Positions 6,471 to 13,740 of a DNA stretch of 15,495 nt are shown here, in pieces. Source of the stretch: Bdellovibrio sp. ZAP7 (GTDB lineage: Bacteria > Bacteroidota > Bacteroidia > Flavobacteriales > Flavobacteriaceae); NCBI GenBank assembly GCA_943324165.2, contig CALPKO020000005.1, positions 1 to 15,495 of the forward strand, read 5' to 3'. Below the pieces are notes generated by a model. That model was not told the DNA's origin. It saw nothing but the letters and a program-made list of their open reading frames with translations, and searched no databases. A program made the translations under genes and the position numbers. Within the stretch, counting starts at the first letter, position 1. Every line of letters starts with the position of its first letter.

Positions 6471-6929
6471 CTAAATCGGAATTGTCAAATTTATTTTTGT
6501 GCCAAGGTTTGGTTTAGAATCAATTGCCATATTTCCTTGGATTTCGTTCGTTCTGCTTTTCATGTTTTTTAGTCCAAAGCCATCGTTGCTATTTTTCATA
6601 TCAAAGCCCACACCATTGTCGGCAATTTCTGAATTTTCTATTAGCTTTAGAGTTACTTTTTTATATTTTTCAATTTCTCTATCATTAAAATACCTATTCG
6701 CAATTTCGAAATAATGAAATCTATTTTAAGAATAATTAGGTTGTTTTGATACAATATTTAGTGCTTTTTAGTTATTTAATTTTCTTGTTTTTAAAGGGGT
6801 TTTTATTTCATTTGCAATTTTAAGATAAACCGCTAAACTATCCTTTTTTATTTCTGATTTTTGAGTGGTTTTGTTGCAAGAAAAAAGCAAAAGTGTAAGG
6901 AGTAGAGCGAAAAGTGATTAGATTTTCAA
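6471..6929 (-). pseudogene. Decayed TPR sensor histidine kinase with internal deletion
   Basis: One continuous frame of 153 codons (6929 down to 6471) reads from a lipoprotein-like signal (L-F-A-L-L-L-T-L-L-L-F-S-C-N-K) through a first TPR-like piece to a HATPase C-terminus (A-D-N-G-V-G-F-D near codons 103-110, G-F-G-L-K-N-M at 117-123, L-G-T-K-I-N-L-T-I-P-I at the end). Stops interrupt it at codons 4, 54 and 68, and the first codon is TTG. The N-terminal part aligns with the intact kinase at 1-1549: K-A-L-N-I-V (codons 55-60) against Q-A-L-N-I-V, and I-A-N-R-Y (76-80) against I-A-N-R-Y. The remaining TPRs, membrane segment, His box and N-box are missing, so several hundred codons were deleted. 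It cannot be active. The response regulator follows after 33 bp. Confidence 0.85.
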
Positions 6930-6991
6930 AACAAAAATATTTTTTAAGATCAGAAAAGGTCGAAAAATAATAAAGCACATTTTAATAAAAG

Positions 6992-7021
6992 TACGGTTTT
7001 ACCATAAAAAAAGTCAAAATT
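6992..7021. promoter_or_regulatory. Candidate operator, copy 2
   Basis: It matches the motif at 5247-5276 in 24 of 30 positions. The core TACGGT-TTT-ACCATA is an imperfect inverted repeat. It sits about 62 bp upstream of the decayed kinase start, in the right place to control the kinase/regulator transcript, which suggests autoregulation (inference). Confidence 0.45.
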
Positions 7022-7073
7022 ACAATTACAGAAGTTGCAGTACTTTAATTGCCTAATTCAACTCACCCAAAAC

Positions 7074-7823
7074 TTAATCCAATTGAATTTCGTTCACGAT
7101 TTTATTTTCGTTATCACTCAAAAGACTTATTATTAAATCGATGTTTTGTTTGTAGTGCTTAGAAAATGGAATGCGGATTTTGGTGTCTTTAATATAACAA
7201 AAACCGGTGCCAATGTTTATTCTCGATACAAAATTCATGTTAACAATATGGCTGTTGTGGATCCGAAAAAAGGGTGGTGGAAGAATTTGTTCAAAATATT
7301 TTAGCATTTTGAAAGCGGTAACCATCTCACCAGATTTCAAGAAAATTTCTGTATAGCTGTTGTCTGCCTTGCAATAAAGCATCTCGTCTAAAGATAGAAA
7401 ACGGTGGTCGCTGTGCGATTTGACACAAATTGTTTTAGCCGATACATTTAAATCGCGTTGGTAACGATAAATCGTTTTTCGCAACTCGTCAAGATTGGTT
7501 GGTTTTACTAAGAAATCATAAACCTCGTGTTTTAAAGCGGTGTAGGCTAAATTTTTGTCGAGTGATAGCACCACAAATTTCGGTATTTTGTTGTTGTATT
7601 GCCTTACTTTATTGATGAGGTCTAAAGATAAATCGCAGTTTTTATTTTCTGAGCTGATTTCTAAAAACACTATGTTTGGCTTTGTTTTTAATATCAAATT
7701 TAAAGCATCCTCAAGATTATTAGCGGTTCCAGCAATCGAATAATCTGGGAATTGGTCAAAAAAAGATTGTGTCCGCAAAATACTTTCATGGTCGTCGTCT
7801 ATTAAAACATAGCTGTGCTTCAT
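7074..7823 (-). CDS. LytTR-family response regulator, 249 aa, atypical receiver
   Basis: I chose the ATG at 7823 (M-K-H-S-Y-V-L-I-D-D-D); an upstream in-frame start at 7853 would add ten residues before the usual receiver beginning. The receiver spans residues 1-120 with acidic residues D9-D11, S87 in V-V-L-S-L and K108 in F-L-V-K-P. At the phospho-acceptor position the sequence reads V-F-L-E-I (E55), so Glu replaces the usual Asp. A LytTR DNA-binding domain follows (about 140-235), with A-D-N-S-Y-T-E-I-F-L, F-F-R-I-H-N-S-H-I-V-N and I-P-F-S-K-H-Y-K. No histidine kinase is adjacent. The Glu could mimic phosphorylation and make the protein constitutively active (inference). Confidence 0.9.
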   Translation of the reverse strand: MKHSYVLIDDDHESILRTQSFFDQFPDYSIAGTANNLEDALNLILKTKPNIVFLEISSENKNCDLSLDLINKVRQYNNKIPKFVVLSLDKNLAYTALKHEVYDFLVKPTNLDELRKTIYRYQRDLNVSAKTICVKSHSDHRFLSLDEMLYCKADNSYTEIFLKSGEMVTAFKMLKYFEQILPPPFFRIHNSHIVNMNFVSRINIGTGFCYIKDTKIRIPFSKHYKQNIDLIISLLSDNENKIVNEIQLD

Positions 7824-7882
7824 ATGGTATGAAAAAAAAATAAAAGTAACCAATTAATGGCAGATTACAAATTTCACTAAAT

Positions 7883-7910
7883 AAAAAAAGCGCTCTTTCT
7901 CAAGAACGCT
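7883..7910 (-). terminator. Terminator of the DUF6646-like gene
   Basis: An AGCG-c-TCTT / AAGA-a-CGCT stem (9 positions, one mismatch, loop TCTC) is followed on the minus strand by a T-run. It lies 22 bp after the stop of the outer-membrane protein gene. Confidence 0.7.
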
Positions 7911-7931
7911 AATTATTTTAAAAATTAATTG

Positions 7932-8417
7932 CTAAAAATTAAAACAAGTACCAAGGTAAAAAACAAATTGATTGTTAAAATCATAATCGTTTTGGTTGTA
8001 TTTGGCCAGTGGAATTCCCGCTTCCGAATATACACCGAAACCGTCTGTAAAAAAATACCTTGCCCCTAAATGAGCACCAAAGTTTTTCAGTCCCAAATCT
8101 AAACCAGGATAAATATCAAGTTTTTTGTCGAGGTTAATTACGTTTCCAATATTGGCGTTAAATCTACCTTTAAAGTCAATTCTGTCTTTAAATTTCACAT
8201 CATTAATTTGTCCTTGGCTAGTAGAAAGTAGAAGAGAAGTTTGTAGCCCTAAAGAAATGTTTTCGGCTATTCCGAAATCTGTTGTAACGTGAATTCCGTT
8301 ACCGCCTTTTTGAAACGATGCTCCAACTTGTCCTTTAATGTCGCCTTTTCCTTTAAAAGCTTGCGCATTTGAAAATGAAGTAAATGCGATGAGCGAAAGT
8401 AAAATAATTTTTTTCAT
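7932..8417 (-). CDS. DUF6646-like outer-membrane beta-barrel protein, 161 aa
   Basis: I chose the ATG at 8417 because it begins a signal peptide (M-K-K-I-I-L-L-S-L ending in S-N-A-Q) and because a promoter lies between it and the farther upstream start at 8489. The mature part is made of alternating amphipathic strands with G-x-G turns (G-K-G-D-I-K-G-Q-V-G-A-S-F, L-G-L-Q-T-S-L-L-L, F-N-A-N-I-G-N-V) and ends in a terminal Phe (C-F-N-F), as expected for an outer-membrane barrel. The segment L-D-L-G-L-K-N-F-G-A-H-L-G-A-R-Y-F-F-T-D-G-F matches my memory of the DUF6646 family of Flavobacteriia. The biological role of that family is not known to me. It is a single-gene unit with its own promoter and terminator. 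Confidence 0.85.
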   Translation of the reverse strand: MKKIILLSLIAFTSFSNAQAFKGKGDIKGQVGASFQKGGNGIHVTTDFGIAENISLGLQTSLLLSTSQGQINDVKFKDRIDFKGRFNANIGNVINLDKKLDIYPGLDLGLKNFGAHLGARYFFTDGFGVYSEAGIPLAKYNQNDYDFNNQFVFYLGTCFNF

Positions 8418-8434
8418 GGTTGATTTATTTTTTA

Positions 8435-8465
8435 CAAATATAGAAATATCAATTTCAAAAATCAA
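8435..8465 (-). promoter_or_regulatory. Bacteroidota-type promoter (TTG-N20-TATATTTG)
   Basis: TATATTTG (8442-8435, minus strand) matches the TAnnTTTG -7 consensus exactly, and a TTG lies 20 bp upstream (8465-8463). The transcript would begin shortly before the ATG at 8417, which rules out the longer ORF starting at 8489. Confidence 0.65.
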
Positions 8466-8499
8466 TTTCAATGGCAATTTCAATGTCAAAAATCAATTT

Positions 8500-8556
8500 G
8501 TACTGAAAACTGCGACTGAACACTCCGACTGAACACTCCGACTGCGACTGAACACT
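8500..8556. repeat. Short tandem repeat ACTGAACACTCCG and variants
   Basis: Two exact 13-bp copies plus truncated ACTGCG and ACTGAACACT variants run up to and into the TAG stop (8555-8557) of the phosphatase gene. The preceding 8450-8500 also repeats CAATTTCAA-like words. It looks like slippage-generated spacer DNA. Confidence 0.6.
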
Positions 8557-9283
8557 AATTCCTTCCTTTTTCATTCGGATATAAATCGGGCAATAAATCG
8601 CTTTGCCAAAATTGTTTAGAATCGACATCTAAAATCGTCAATGGCCCTTTGAAAGCTGCTCCAGTATCTATATTCCAGACATTTGCTTTTTGAATTGGAG
8701 TGGTTTCGACAATTCGACTTACGGGCGTATGACCGATATAAATTTCTTTATACAAAGTCAATCTTTTTGGATAAAAAACACTGTCTGTTGTGAGCGCTGG
8801 ATTCAATGCTAACGCGGTTTCCCACAGCGTGCGTTCCCAATAAAACATTTTTGGAAAAAACTCGTGTTCAACACCATTGAGATTAGTAAATCCGGCATGC
8901 ACAAACAAGCGGTTTTGATCATCGATGTAATAATTTTTCAAATGAATTAAAAAATCAATGTGTTTTTGTTTGGTTGCTGACGAAACTAGTTGATAAGATT
9001 TTACTGTAGCTTCGCCCCCATGTTTGTACCACAAAAGATTGTCTTTGCTTCTATCGAGCCATTCTTGAAGCAACTCATCATGATTTCCTCGCATGAAAAT
9101 GCAGTTTTGTTTTTGATTCAATTCCATCAAAAAATCAATAACCTGCGGAGATTCGCTCCACCCATCAACATAATCACCCAAAAAAATTAAAGTGTCGTTT
9201 GAAGTCACTTTTGCTCTTTCTAAAACTTGAATTAAAGCTTTTAAACCTCCGTGAATATCACCAATTACTAATGTTCGTTTCAT
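8555..9283 (-). CDS. PPP-family metallophosphoesterase (serine/threonine phosphatase-like), 242 aa
   Basis: The binuclear-metal motifs of the calcineurin-like/PPP superfamily are all present in order: G-D-I-H-G (8-12), G-D-Y-V-D-G (36-41), G-N-H-D-E (66-70), a metal-binding histidine in V-H-A-G-F (about 129) and I-G-H-T-P-V (about 183-188). The length is usual for bacterial single-domain enzymes such as PphA/PrpE-like phosphatases and ApaH relatives. It should hydrolyse phosphoester bonds in the cytoplasm. Whether the substrate is a phosphoprotein or a dinucleotide polyphosphate cannot be told from the sequence. It follows the AlbA_2 gene by only 3 bp and is surely co-transcribed with it. Confidence 0.9.
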   Translation of the reverse strand: MKRTLVIGDIHGGLKALIQVLERAKVTSNDTLIFLGDYVDGWSESPQVIDFLMELNQKQNCIFMRGNHDELLQEWLDRSKDNLLWYKHGGEATVKSYQLVSSATKQKHIDFLIHLKNYYIDDQNRLFVHAGFTNLNGVEHEFFPKMFYWERTLWETALALNPALTTDSVFYPKRLTLYKEIYIGHTPVSRIVETTPIQKANVWNIDTGAAFKGPLTILDVDSKQFWQSDLLPDLYPNEKGRN

Positions 9284-9286
9284 TTT

Positions 9287-10423
9287 TTATTTATCATATT
9301 TCATTTTTCTTAAAACCCGCAATGCTTCTTTAAAAGACAAATAAGTCATCGAAAATGGTTTTAGCAACAATTTTGAATCTATTAATTTTTGTTTTGCATC
9401 CTCGAATCCATTCAAATAACAAATCATCAAAGTAGAAGGCAAGTTTTCTAAATCTTTTAATTCTCGCTCGGACAAAATGATTTTGTTTTGCAGCTTTTTT
9501 ATCAATGATAAATTGCTATTGTAAATATGAAACAACATTTTGCGATTGAAAGCTGGTGGCTCAAACAACATTTTTCTTTCAATTTTATAATAACCATTTT
9601 CAAAAAATCGAATGTTAACTTCTTCTAGCGGATAATAGCTGGTTTTGTCGTTTAATCCTAACGGAACAAATTCTGTTATAGTAAAACTATTTTCGTCGAA
9701 ATCAATCGCAACGTCGTCTTGCGCAGAATAAAAAAGCTTGACTTGTTCGTTGATTAATTCTATATCAACCCTCGAAAAATAGGTTTTTTCACGTACTTTT
9801 TTCGGAATTCCAGCCCAACAGATCACAAAAAGTTCTTTAAAAACCTTGTACTTGGAGGATAAATCTTTGTGGCGAAAATTCATAAAATCAATCACGCCAT
9901 CAAGTGTGTAGCCAATGCTGTTGCGCGAATTGTTTTCGATTCCGATTACGGTTTCTGCATTTTGATAATTTCGGGGAACTTTTCCTTCAAAAGGCACAGA
10001 ATTACTGCCAATTCTAACAAATATTGTATTGTTGAGAATGGTGTGAATTCCTTTTTTAAAATAAGATGTTTTGTTGTTCGCCTTGATGGTCACCAAACCT
10101 ATCACTTTGTCTTTAGGCAAATCTGGAAAAGGCACGTTTTCGTATTGGATTTTTGGTGGATTTTCTAAAAATGCGTTCACCAAATTTTGAATTCGACTAT
10201 CATCAAAAAAATCATCGCCTACAATTTCATTGTCATTGTCTTCTACACCAACCACAATATAAGAATTATTGGTAGGATTCGAGTTAGAAAGTGCGCAAAT
10301 GTGTTTTAGGAATTTGGCTTTTCCTTCTCGAGAATGAAGGTTCAATTGTCGCTTTTTATCATAAAAACTGCACTCATCGTTGTGAGCCAAAAGATTTTTG
10401 ATTAAAAGCCGCTTATTAATCAT
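9287..10423 (-). CDS. AlbA_2 (Schlafen-like) domain protein, 378 aa
   Basis: The N-terminal 150 residues match the AlbA_2 putative nucleic-acid-binding domain: an acidic E-C-S-F-Y-D opening, helix G-K-A-K-F-L-K-H-I-C-A-L-S-N-S, then Y-I-V-V-G-V-E-D-N-D-N-E-I-V-G-D-D, and F-V-R-I-G-S-N-S-V-P-F at about 135-145. The remaining 230 residues, mixed alpha/beta with many Lys and Phe, are a C-terminal region I do not recognise and may be specific to Bacteroidota. No membrane segment is present. Proteins of this type are usually annotated as ATP-binding or RNA-binding. It is the first gene of a two-gene operon with the phosphatase, which suggests a joint regulatory role (inference). Confidence 0.8.
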   Translation of the reverse strand: MINKRLLIKNLLAHNDECSFYDKKRQLNLHSREGKAKFLKHICALSNSNPTNNSYIVVGVEDNDNEIVGDDFFDDSRIQNLVNAFLENPPKIQYENVPFPDLPKDKVIGLVTIKANNKTSYFKKGIHTILNNTIFVRIGSNSVPFEGKVPRNYQNAETVIGIENNSRNSIGYTLDGVIDFMNFRHKDLSSKYKVFKELFVICWAGIPKKVREKTYFSRVDIELINEQVKLFYSAQDDVAIDFDENSFTITEFVPLGLNDKTSYYPLEEVNIRFFENGYYKIERKMLFEPPAFNRKMLFHIYNSNLSLIKKLQNKIILSERELKDLENLPSTLMICYLNGFEDAKQKLIDSKLLLKPFSMTYLSFKEALRVLRKMKYDK

Positions 10424-10434
10424 TTTCTAAAAAT

Positions 10435-10464
10435 AAAAAAAGAGCAATGCTTAAATTTGCTCTT
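10435..10464 (-). terminator. Terminator after the truncated toxin gene
   Basis: An 8-bp perfect stem AAGAGCAA/TTGCTCTT (10440-10447 and 10457-10464) is followed on the minus strand by a T-rich run. It lies 10 bp after the stop of the toxin remnant and only 11 bp before the AlbA_2 start. Confidence 0.75.
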
Positions 10465-10474
10465 AAGATTTTTT

Positions 10475-10618
10475 CTAAAGCCATTTTGCTTCTTGACAAT
10501 GGCTGTTGATGACATTCGTGATAAGATAATTGTTGTGCTTTGATTCATAAAAAATAAAAGTCAATTCATTAAGGTAGCTTTCTGCTTCTGGTTGAAAAAG
10601 AACATTTATTCCTTCCAA
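10475..10618 (-). pseudogene. RelE/ParE-type toxin, truncated to about 47 codons
   Basis: The frame reads N-V-L-F-Q-P-E-A-E-S-Y-L-N-E-L-T-F-I-F-Y-E-S-K, which is the opening strand and first helix of RelE/ParE-family toxins of Bacteroidota, then stops at TAG 10475-10477. Family members are usually near 90-110 residues, so the catalytic C-terminal half is gone. No ATG is in place: the only options are TTG at 10618, which overlaps the antitoxin end by 13 bp, or an ATA at the position where ATG would be expected. The remnant lies directly behind an antitoxin gene, as in intact pairs. It could instead be a divergent short protein. Confidence 0.6.
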
Positions 10619-10803
10619 GGTAAAGATTTTAAAAATTCTGTTGTTCGTTTTCTAAATTCTTCAACAGTCAAACCTTTTTTAAACTCTTCATCAAAATCAA
10701 AATCTTTACGGGGTTTCAAACTTTCAATTTCGTTTAAAATGGCCTGATCTTCAATGGATAAAATCCAATCTATAATTTCTTTTTTTTGTGTAGCAATTTC
10801 CAT
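10606..10803 (-). CDS. Antitoxin-like protein of a RelE/ParE-type pair, 65 aa
   Basis: Small, highly charged and helical: K-K-E-I-I-D-W-I-L-S-I-E-D near the N-terminus, an acidic linker (D-F-D-F-D-E-E-F), G-L-T-V-E-E-F-R-K-R and the ending F-L-K-S-L-P-W-K-E. The W-K ending and length are common in Bacteroidota antitoxins paired with RelE/ParE toxins. I prefer the ATG at 10803 over the one at 10833, because a TAACTTTG -7-like box (10828-10821) would place the transcript start between them. Its partner toxin is truncated, so the antitoxin has probably lost its target. Confidence 0.65.
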   Translation of the reverse strand: MEIATQKKEIIDWILSIEDQAILNEIESLKPRKDFDFDEEFKKGLTVEEFRKRTTEFLKSLPWKE

Positions 10804-10820
10804 TTTTAAAGAATTTATTC

Positions 10821-10828
10821 CAAAGTTA
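10821..10828 (-). promoter_or_regulatory. Possible -7 box of the antitoxin promoter
   Basis: TAACTTTG on the minus strand fits TAnnTTTG exactly, 18 bp before the ATG at 10803. I see no clear TTG partner at the -33 distance, so the call rests on one element. Confidence 0.35.
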
Positions 10829-10868
10829 ATCATTTAATTGTTTGAATTAAAAAATAAGCACCACTAAT

Positions 10869-11624
10869 TTAATCTCGTTTAACTATTGTGCAACTTGCCT
10901 GTGCTGTACCCATAACCAGTAAATCGGCGATGTTTACATGATATGGTCTAGAAACCACAAAATGAATAACATCGGCAATGTCTTCGGGCTGCAGCGGCTT
11001 AAAACCTTTGTAAACATTGGATGCTCTTTCAGAATCTCCTTTAAAACGCACTTCAGAAAATTCGGTTTCCACCATACCCGGATGAATTGCTCCTACACGA
11101 ATACCAAATGGATTCAAATCCATTCGCATGCCTTGATTGAGAGCGTCAACGGCATGTTTGGTGGCGCAATATACATTTCCGTTTGTATACACTTCTTTGG
11201 CAGCCGTAGAACCGATGTTGATGATATGTCCTGATTTTCGTTCGACCATTTGAGGAATTACCGCTTTTGAAACATACAACAATCCTTTTACGTTGATGTC
11301 AATCATCGCATCCCAATCGTCGAGATTTCCATTTTGAATCGGGTCCAAACCATGCGCGTTTCCTGCATTATTGATTAAAATATCAATTTGCGAGAACTTC
11401 GCCGGCAAAGAATTAATGTTGTCGAAAACTTCCTTTTTGTCACGAACGTCAAAATTTAAAATATAAACTTCTGTAAATTGTGAAAGTTCTTTTTGTAATG
11501 CCAATAATCGGTCTTCTCTTCGTCCGCAAAGCACTACTTTGTAATTGTTTTTAGCTAAAATAGTTGCCGTTGCTTTTCCGATTCCGCTTGTAGCTCCTGT
11601 AATTAATGCTGTTTTTGTGTTCAA
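10869..11624 (-). CDS. SDR-family NADP-dependent oxidoreductase (YdfG-like), 251 aa
   Basis: A classical short-chain dehydrogenase/reductase: cofactor motif T-G-A-T-S-G-I-G (9-16), G-R-R (34-36, typical of NADP preference), N-N-A-G (85-88), N111, and the catalytic S139, Y152, K156 (Y-C-A-T-K). The end of the active-site loop is H-P-G-M-V-E-T-E-F. The overall pattern, including P-E-D-I-A-D-V-I-H-F, is closest to E. coli YdfG-type 3-hydroxy acid / serine dehydrogenases; the substrate cannot be fixed by eye. It acts in the cytoplasm. It lies 27 bp after the aldo/keto reductase gene in the same direction, so the two reductases are probably one operon. Confidence 0.92.
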   Translation of the reverse strand: MNTKTALITGATSGIGKATATILAKNNYKVVLCGRREDRLLALQKELSQFTEVYILNFDVRDKKEVFDNINSLPAKFSQIDILINNAGNAHGLDPIQNGNLDDWDAMIDINVKGLLYVSKAVIPQMVERKSGHIINIGSTAAKEVYTNGNVYCATKHAVDALNQGMRMDLNPFGIRVGAIHPGMVETEFSEVRFKGDSERASNVYKGFKPLQPEDIADVIHFVVSRPYHVNIADLLVMGTAQASCTIVKRD

Positions 11625-11651
11625 TTTTTTTTTGATTTTATAATTTTTGTT

Positions 11652-12524
11652 TTATGCTACTTCATTTCCTTTGCTCGCTGTCCAGATTGCAAACCACTCT
11701 TCGGTTGTTAATTGCAAAGTTGTGGCTTTCATAAGCGATTGAATTCTCGCCACATTCACTGTGCCAGCAATGGGAATTGCTTTTGCGGGATGTTGTAAAA
11801 TCCATGATAGTAAAATGGTATCGGCACCTAAATGGTATTTATCGACTAATTTTGCCAACAATATTTTCAATCTTCTAGTTTGTTCGTTGTCTTCTCTAAA
11901 AACGTTTCCAAGCGGATTCCAAGACATCGGTCGAATATTGTGCACTTGCATATAGTCTAAACTTCCGTCAATCATTGGTTTAAAATGCGAAGCGGAAAAT
12001 TGTATTTGATTATAAGAAACGGTTGTTTTATGGTGAATCAACTCCGTTTGTGATGATGTGAAATTGGACAATCCAAAATCTAAAATCTTTCCTTCAGATT
12101 TTAGTTTTTCAATGGCTTCTGCAATTTCGTCTGCCTGCATCAACGGACTCGGGCGATGCAATAAAAGCACATCTAAATAATCAGTTTTTAAGTTTTTTAA
12201 AGAATTTTCGACCGACCAAATGATGTGATTTTTATCATAATTATAGTGTTTAATGGTGTTATTTCTATTTTCGGATAAGAGTTGGATACCGCATTTCGAA
12301 ATCAACTGCATTTTATCTCTATCGATTTTACTTTCAACAAATGCCTTTCCAAACTGAGCTTCTGTAGTATATGAACCATAAATATCTGCGTGGTCAAAGG
12401 TGAAAATTCCATTTTCTAAACAAATATGAATCATGCTTTCCATTTCTGAAACACTAAGATTTTTATCCCAAACACCCCAGTTCATCGTTCCAGCAACAAT
12501 CGCTGATAATTTTGTATTTGTCAT
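11652..12524 (-). CDS. Aldo/keto reductase (YdhF-like), 290 aa
   Basis: A TIM-barrel reductase of the AKR superfamily with the catalytic tetrad D44 (F-D-H-A-D-I-Y-G), Y49, K77 (L-I-S-K-C-G) and H123 (L-L-L-H-R-P). The typical L-D-V-L-L-L-H and F-G-L-S-N-F segments are present, and I-P-I-A-G-T-V near the C-terminus matches the NADPH-binding loop. The spacing and the S-W-N-P-L-G segment resemble E. coli YdhF. It is expected to reduce aldehydes or ketones with NADPH in the cytoplasm; the substrate is unknown. It is the first gene of an operon with the SDR gene and is divergent from moxR across a 166-bp gap without a clear promoter match. Confidence 0.92.
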   Translation of the reverse strand: MTNTKLSAIVAGTMNWGVWDKNLSVSEMESMIHICLENGIFTFDHADIYGSYTTEAQFGKAFVESKIDRDKMQLISKCGIQLLSENRNNTIKHYNYDKNHIIWSVENSLKNLKTDYLDVLLLHRPSPLMQADEIAEAIEKLKSEGKILDFGLSNFTSSQTELIHHKTTVSYNQIQFSASHFKPMIDGSLDYMQVHNIRPMSWNPLGNVFREDNEQTRRLKILLAKLVDKYHLGADTILLSWILQHPAKAIPIAGTVNVARIQSLMKATTLQLTTEEWFAIWTASKGNEVA

Positions 12525-12735
12525 TTTAATTTTTTTAAAAATTTCTAAAGAATAAATCTATTTTTTGTAGATGCTGTAAAGTTCTTAAAATTTTAAAAAC
12601 AAAATCACAAAACATACTTAAAGCTTCTTTATCAGTTAAAGTTTTAACCATATTTTAACATTTTTCTTCTAAAAAAAAATTCAATTTGCAGTGTTCAAAA
12701 TAATGTTCAAATCCAAAGCAATAAATTTATTAAAA

Positions 12736-13740
12736 ATGGAAGAAAATAATGCTACTTTAGACATAAGAGCAATCAATGAAAAAATAGAGAGAGAAAGCGC
12801 TTTTATCGACCTTTTAACCTTTGAATTAGGTAAAGTAATTGTGGGTCAAAAACACATGGTCGAACGCTTATTAATAGGACTTTTGGGTCAAGGACACATC
12901 CTTTTAGAAGGCGTTCCAGGACTGGCAAAAACATTGGCAATTAACACTTTGTCTCAGGCCGTTCAAGGTTCTTTTAGTAGAATTCAATTCACCCCAGATT
13001 TATTGCCAGCCGATGTTGTTGGAACCATGATTTATAACATCAAAGCCAATGAATTTTCAATCAAAAAAGGACCAATTTTTGCCAATTTTGTTTTAGCAGA
13101 CGAGATCAATCGTGCACCGGCAAAAGTTCAATCCGCATTGTTGGAAGCCATGCAAGAAAAGCAAGTTACCATTGGCGACACTACCTTTAAACTAGACAAA
13201 CCTTTCTTGGTTTTGGCAACACAAAATCCAATCGAGCAAGAAGGAACTTATCCCTTACCAGAGGCGCAAGTCGATCGTTTTATGTTGAAAACCGTTATTG
13301 ATTATCCAAAAATGGAAGACGAAAGATTGGTGATCCGTCAAAATTTAAAAGGCGCTTTCGAGAAAGTAAATGCCGTTATTTCTGTTGAACAAATTCTTCG
13401 CGCTCAAGAAGCTGTTCGAGAAGTTTATATGGACGAAAAAATCGAGAAATACATCTTAGATATTATTTTTGCTACCCGTTATCCCGAAAAATACAAGTTA
13501 GCAGATTTAAAACCACTTATTAGTTTTGGTTCTTCACCTCGTGGAAGTATTAATTTGGCAACCGCTGCAAAATGTTATGCCTTTATCAAAAGACGCGGAT
13601 ATGTTATTCCAGAAGATGTTCGCGCCGTTGTTCATGATGTTTTGCGCCACAGAATCGGAATTACTTATGAAGCCGAAGCCGAAAATATCACTTCGGTAGA
13701 TATCATCAATAAGTTAATTAATGAAGTTGAGGTGCCTTAA
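12736..13740 (+). CDS. MoxR-family AAA+ ATPase, 334 aa
   Basis: I chose the ATG at 12736 (M-E-E-N-N-A-T-L-D), the usual beginning of Bacteroidota MoxR proteins; a GTG 45 bp upstream is in frame but adds an unlikely leader. Walker A is G-V-P-G-L-A-K-T (59-66), Walker B V-L-A-D-E-I-N-R (119-126), sensor 1 A-T-Q-N-P (161-165), followed by E-Q-E-G-T-Y-P-L-P-E-A-Q-x-D-R-F and the S-P-R-G sensor 2 region. MoxR ATPases act as chaperones that mature or assemble partner complexes containing von Willebrand A domains. The next gene encodes a DUF58 protein, the standard partner, and further Bat genes would be expected downstream outside the window. Confidence 0.95.
   Translation: MEENNATLDIRAINEKIERESAFIDLLTFELGKVIVGQKHMVERLLIGLLGQGHILLEGVPGLAKTLAINTLSQAVQGSFSRIQFTPDLLPADVVGTMIYNIKANEFSIKKGPIFANFVLADEINRAPAKVQSALLEAMQEKQVTIGDTTFKLDKPFLVLATQNPIEQEGTYPLPEAQVDRFMLKTVIDYPKMEDERLVIRQNLKGAFEKVNAVISVEQILRAQEAVREVYMDEKIEKYILDIIFATRYPEKYKLADLKPLISFGSSPRGSINLATAAKCYAFIKRRGYVIPEDVRAVVHDVLRHRIGITYEAEAENITSVDIINKLINEVEVP

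Noticed and set aside
6499..6714. Plus-strand ORF of 71 codons
   Set aside because: It is the antisense shadow of the decayed kinase, whose HATPase motifs are on the minus strand.
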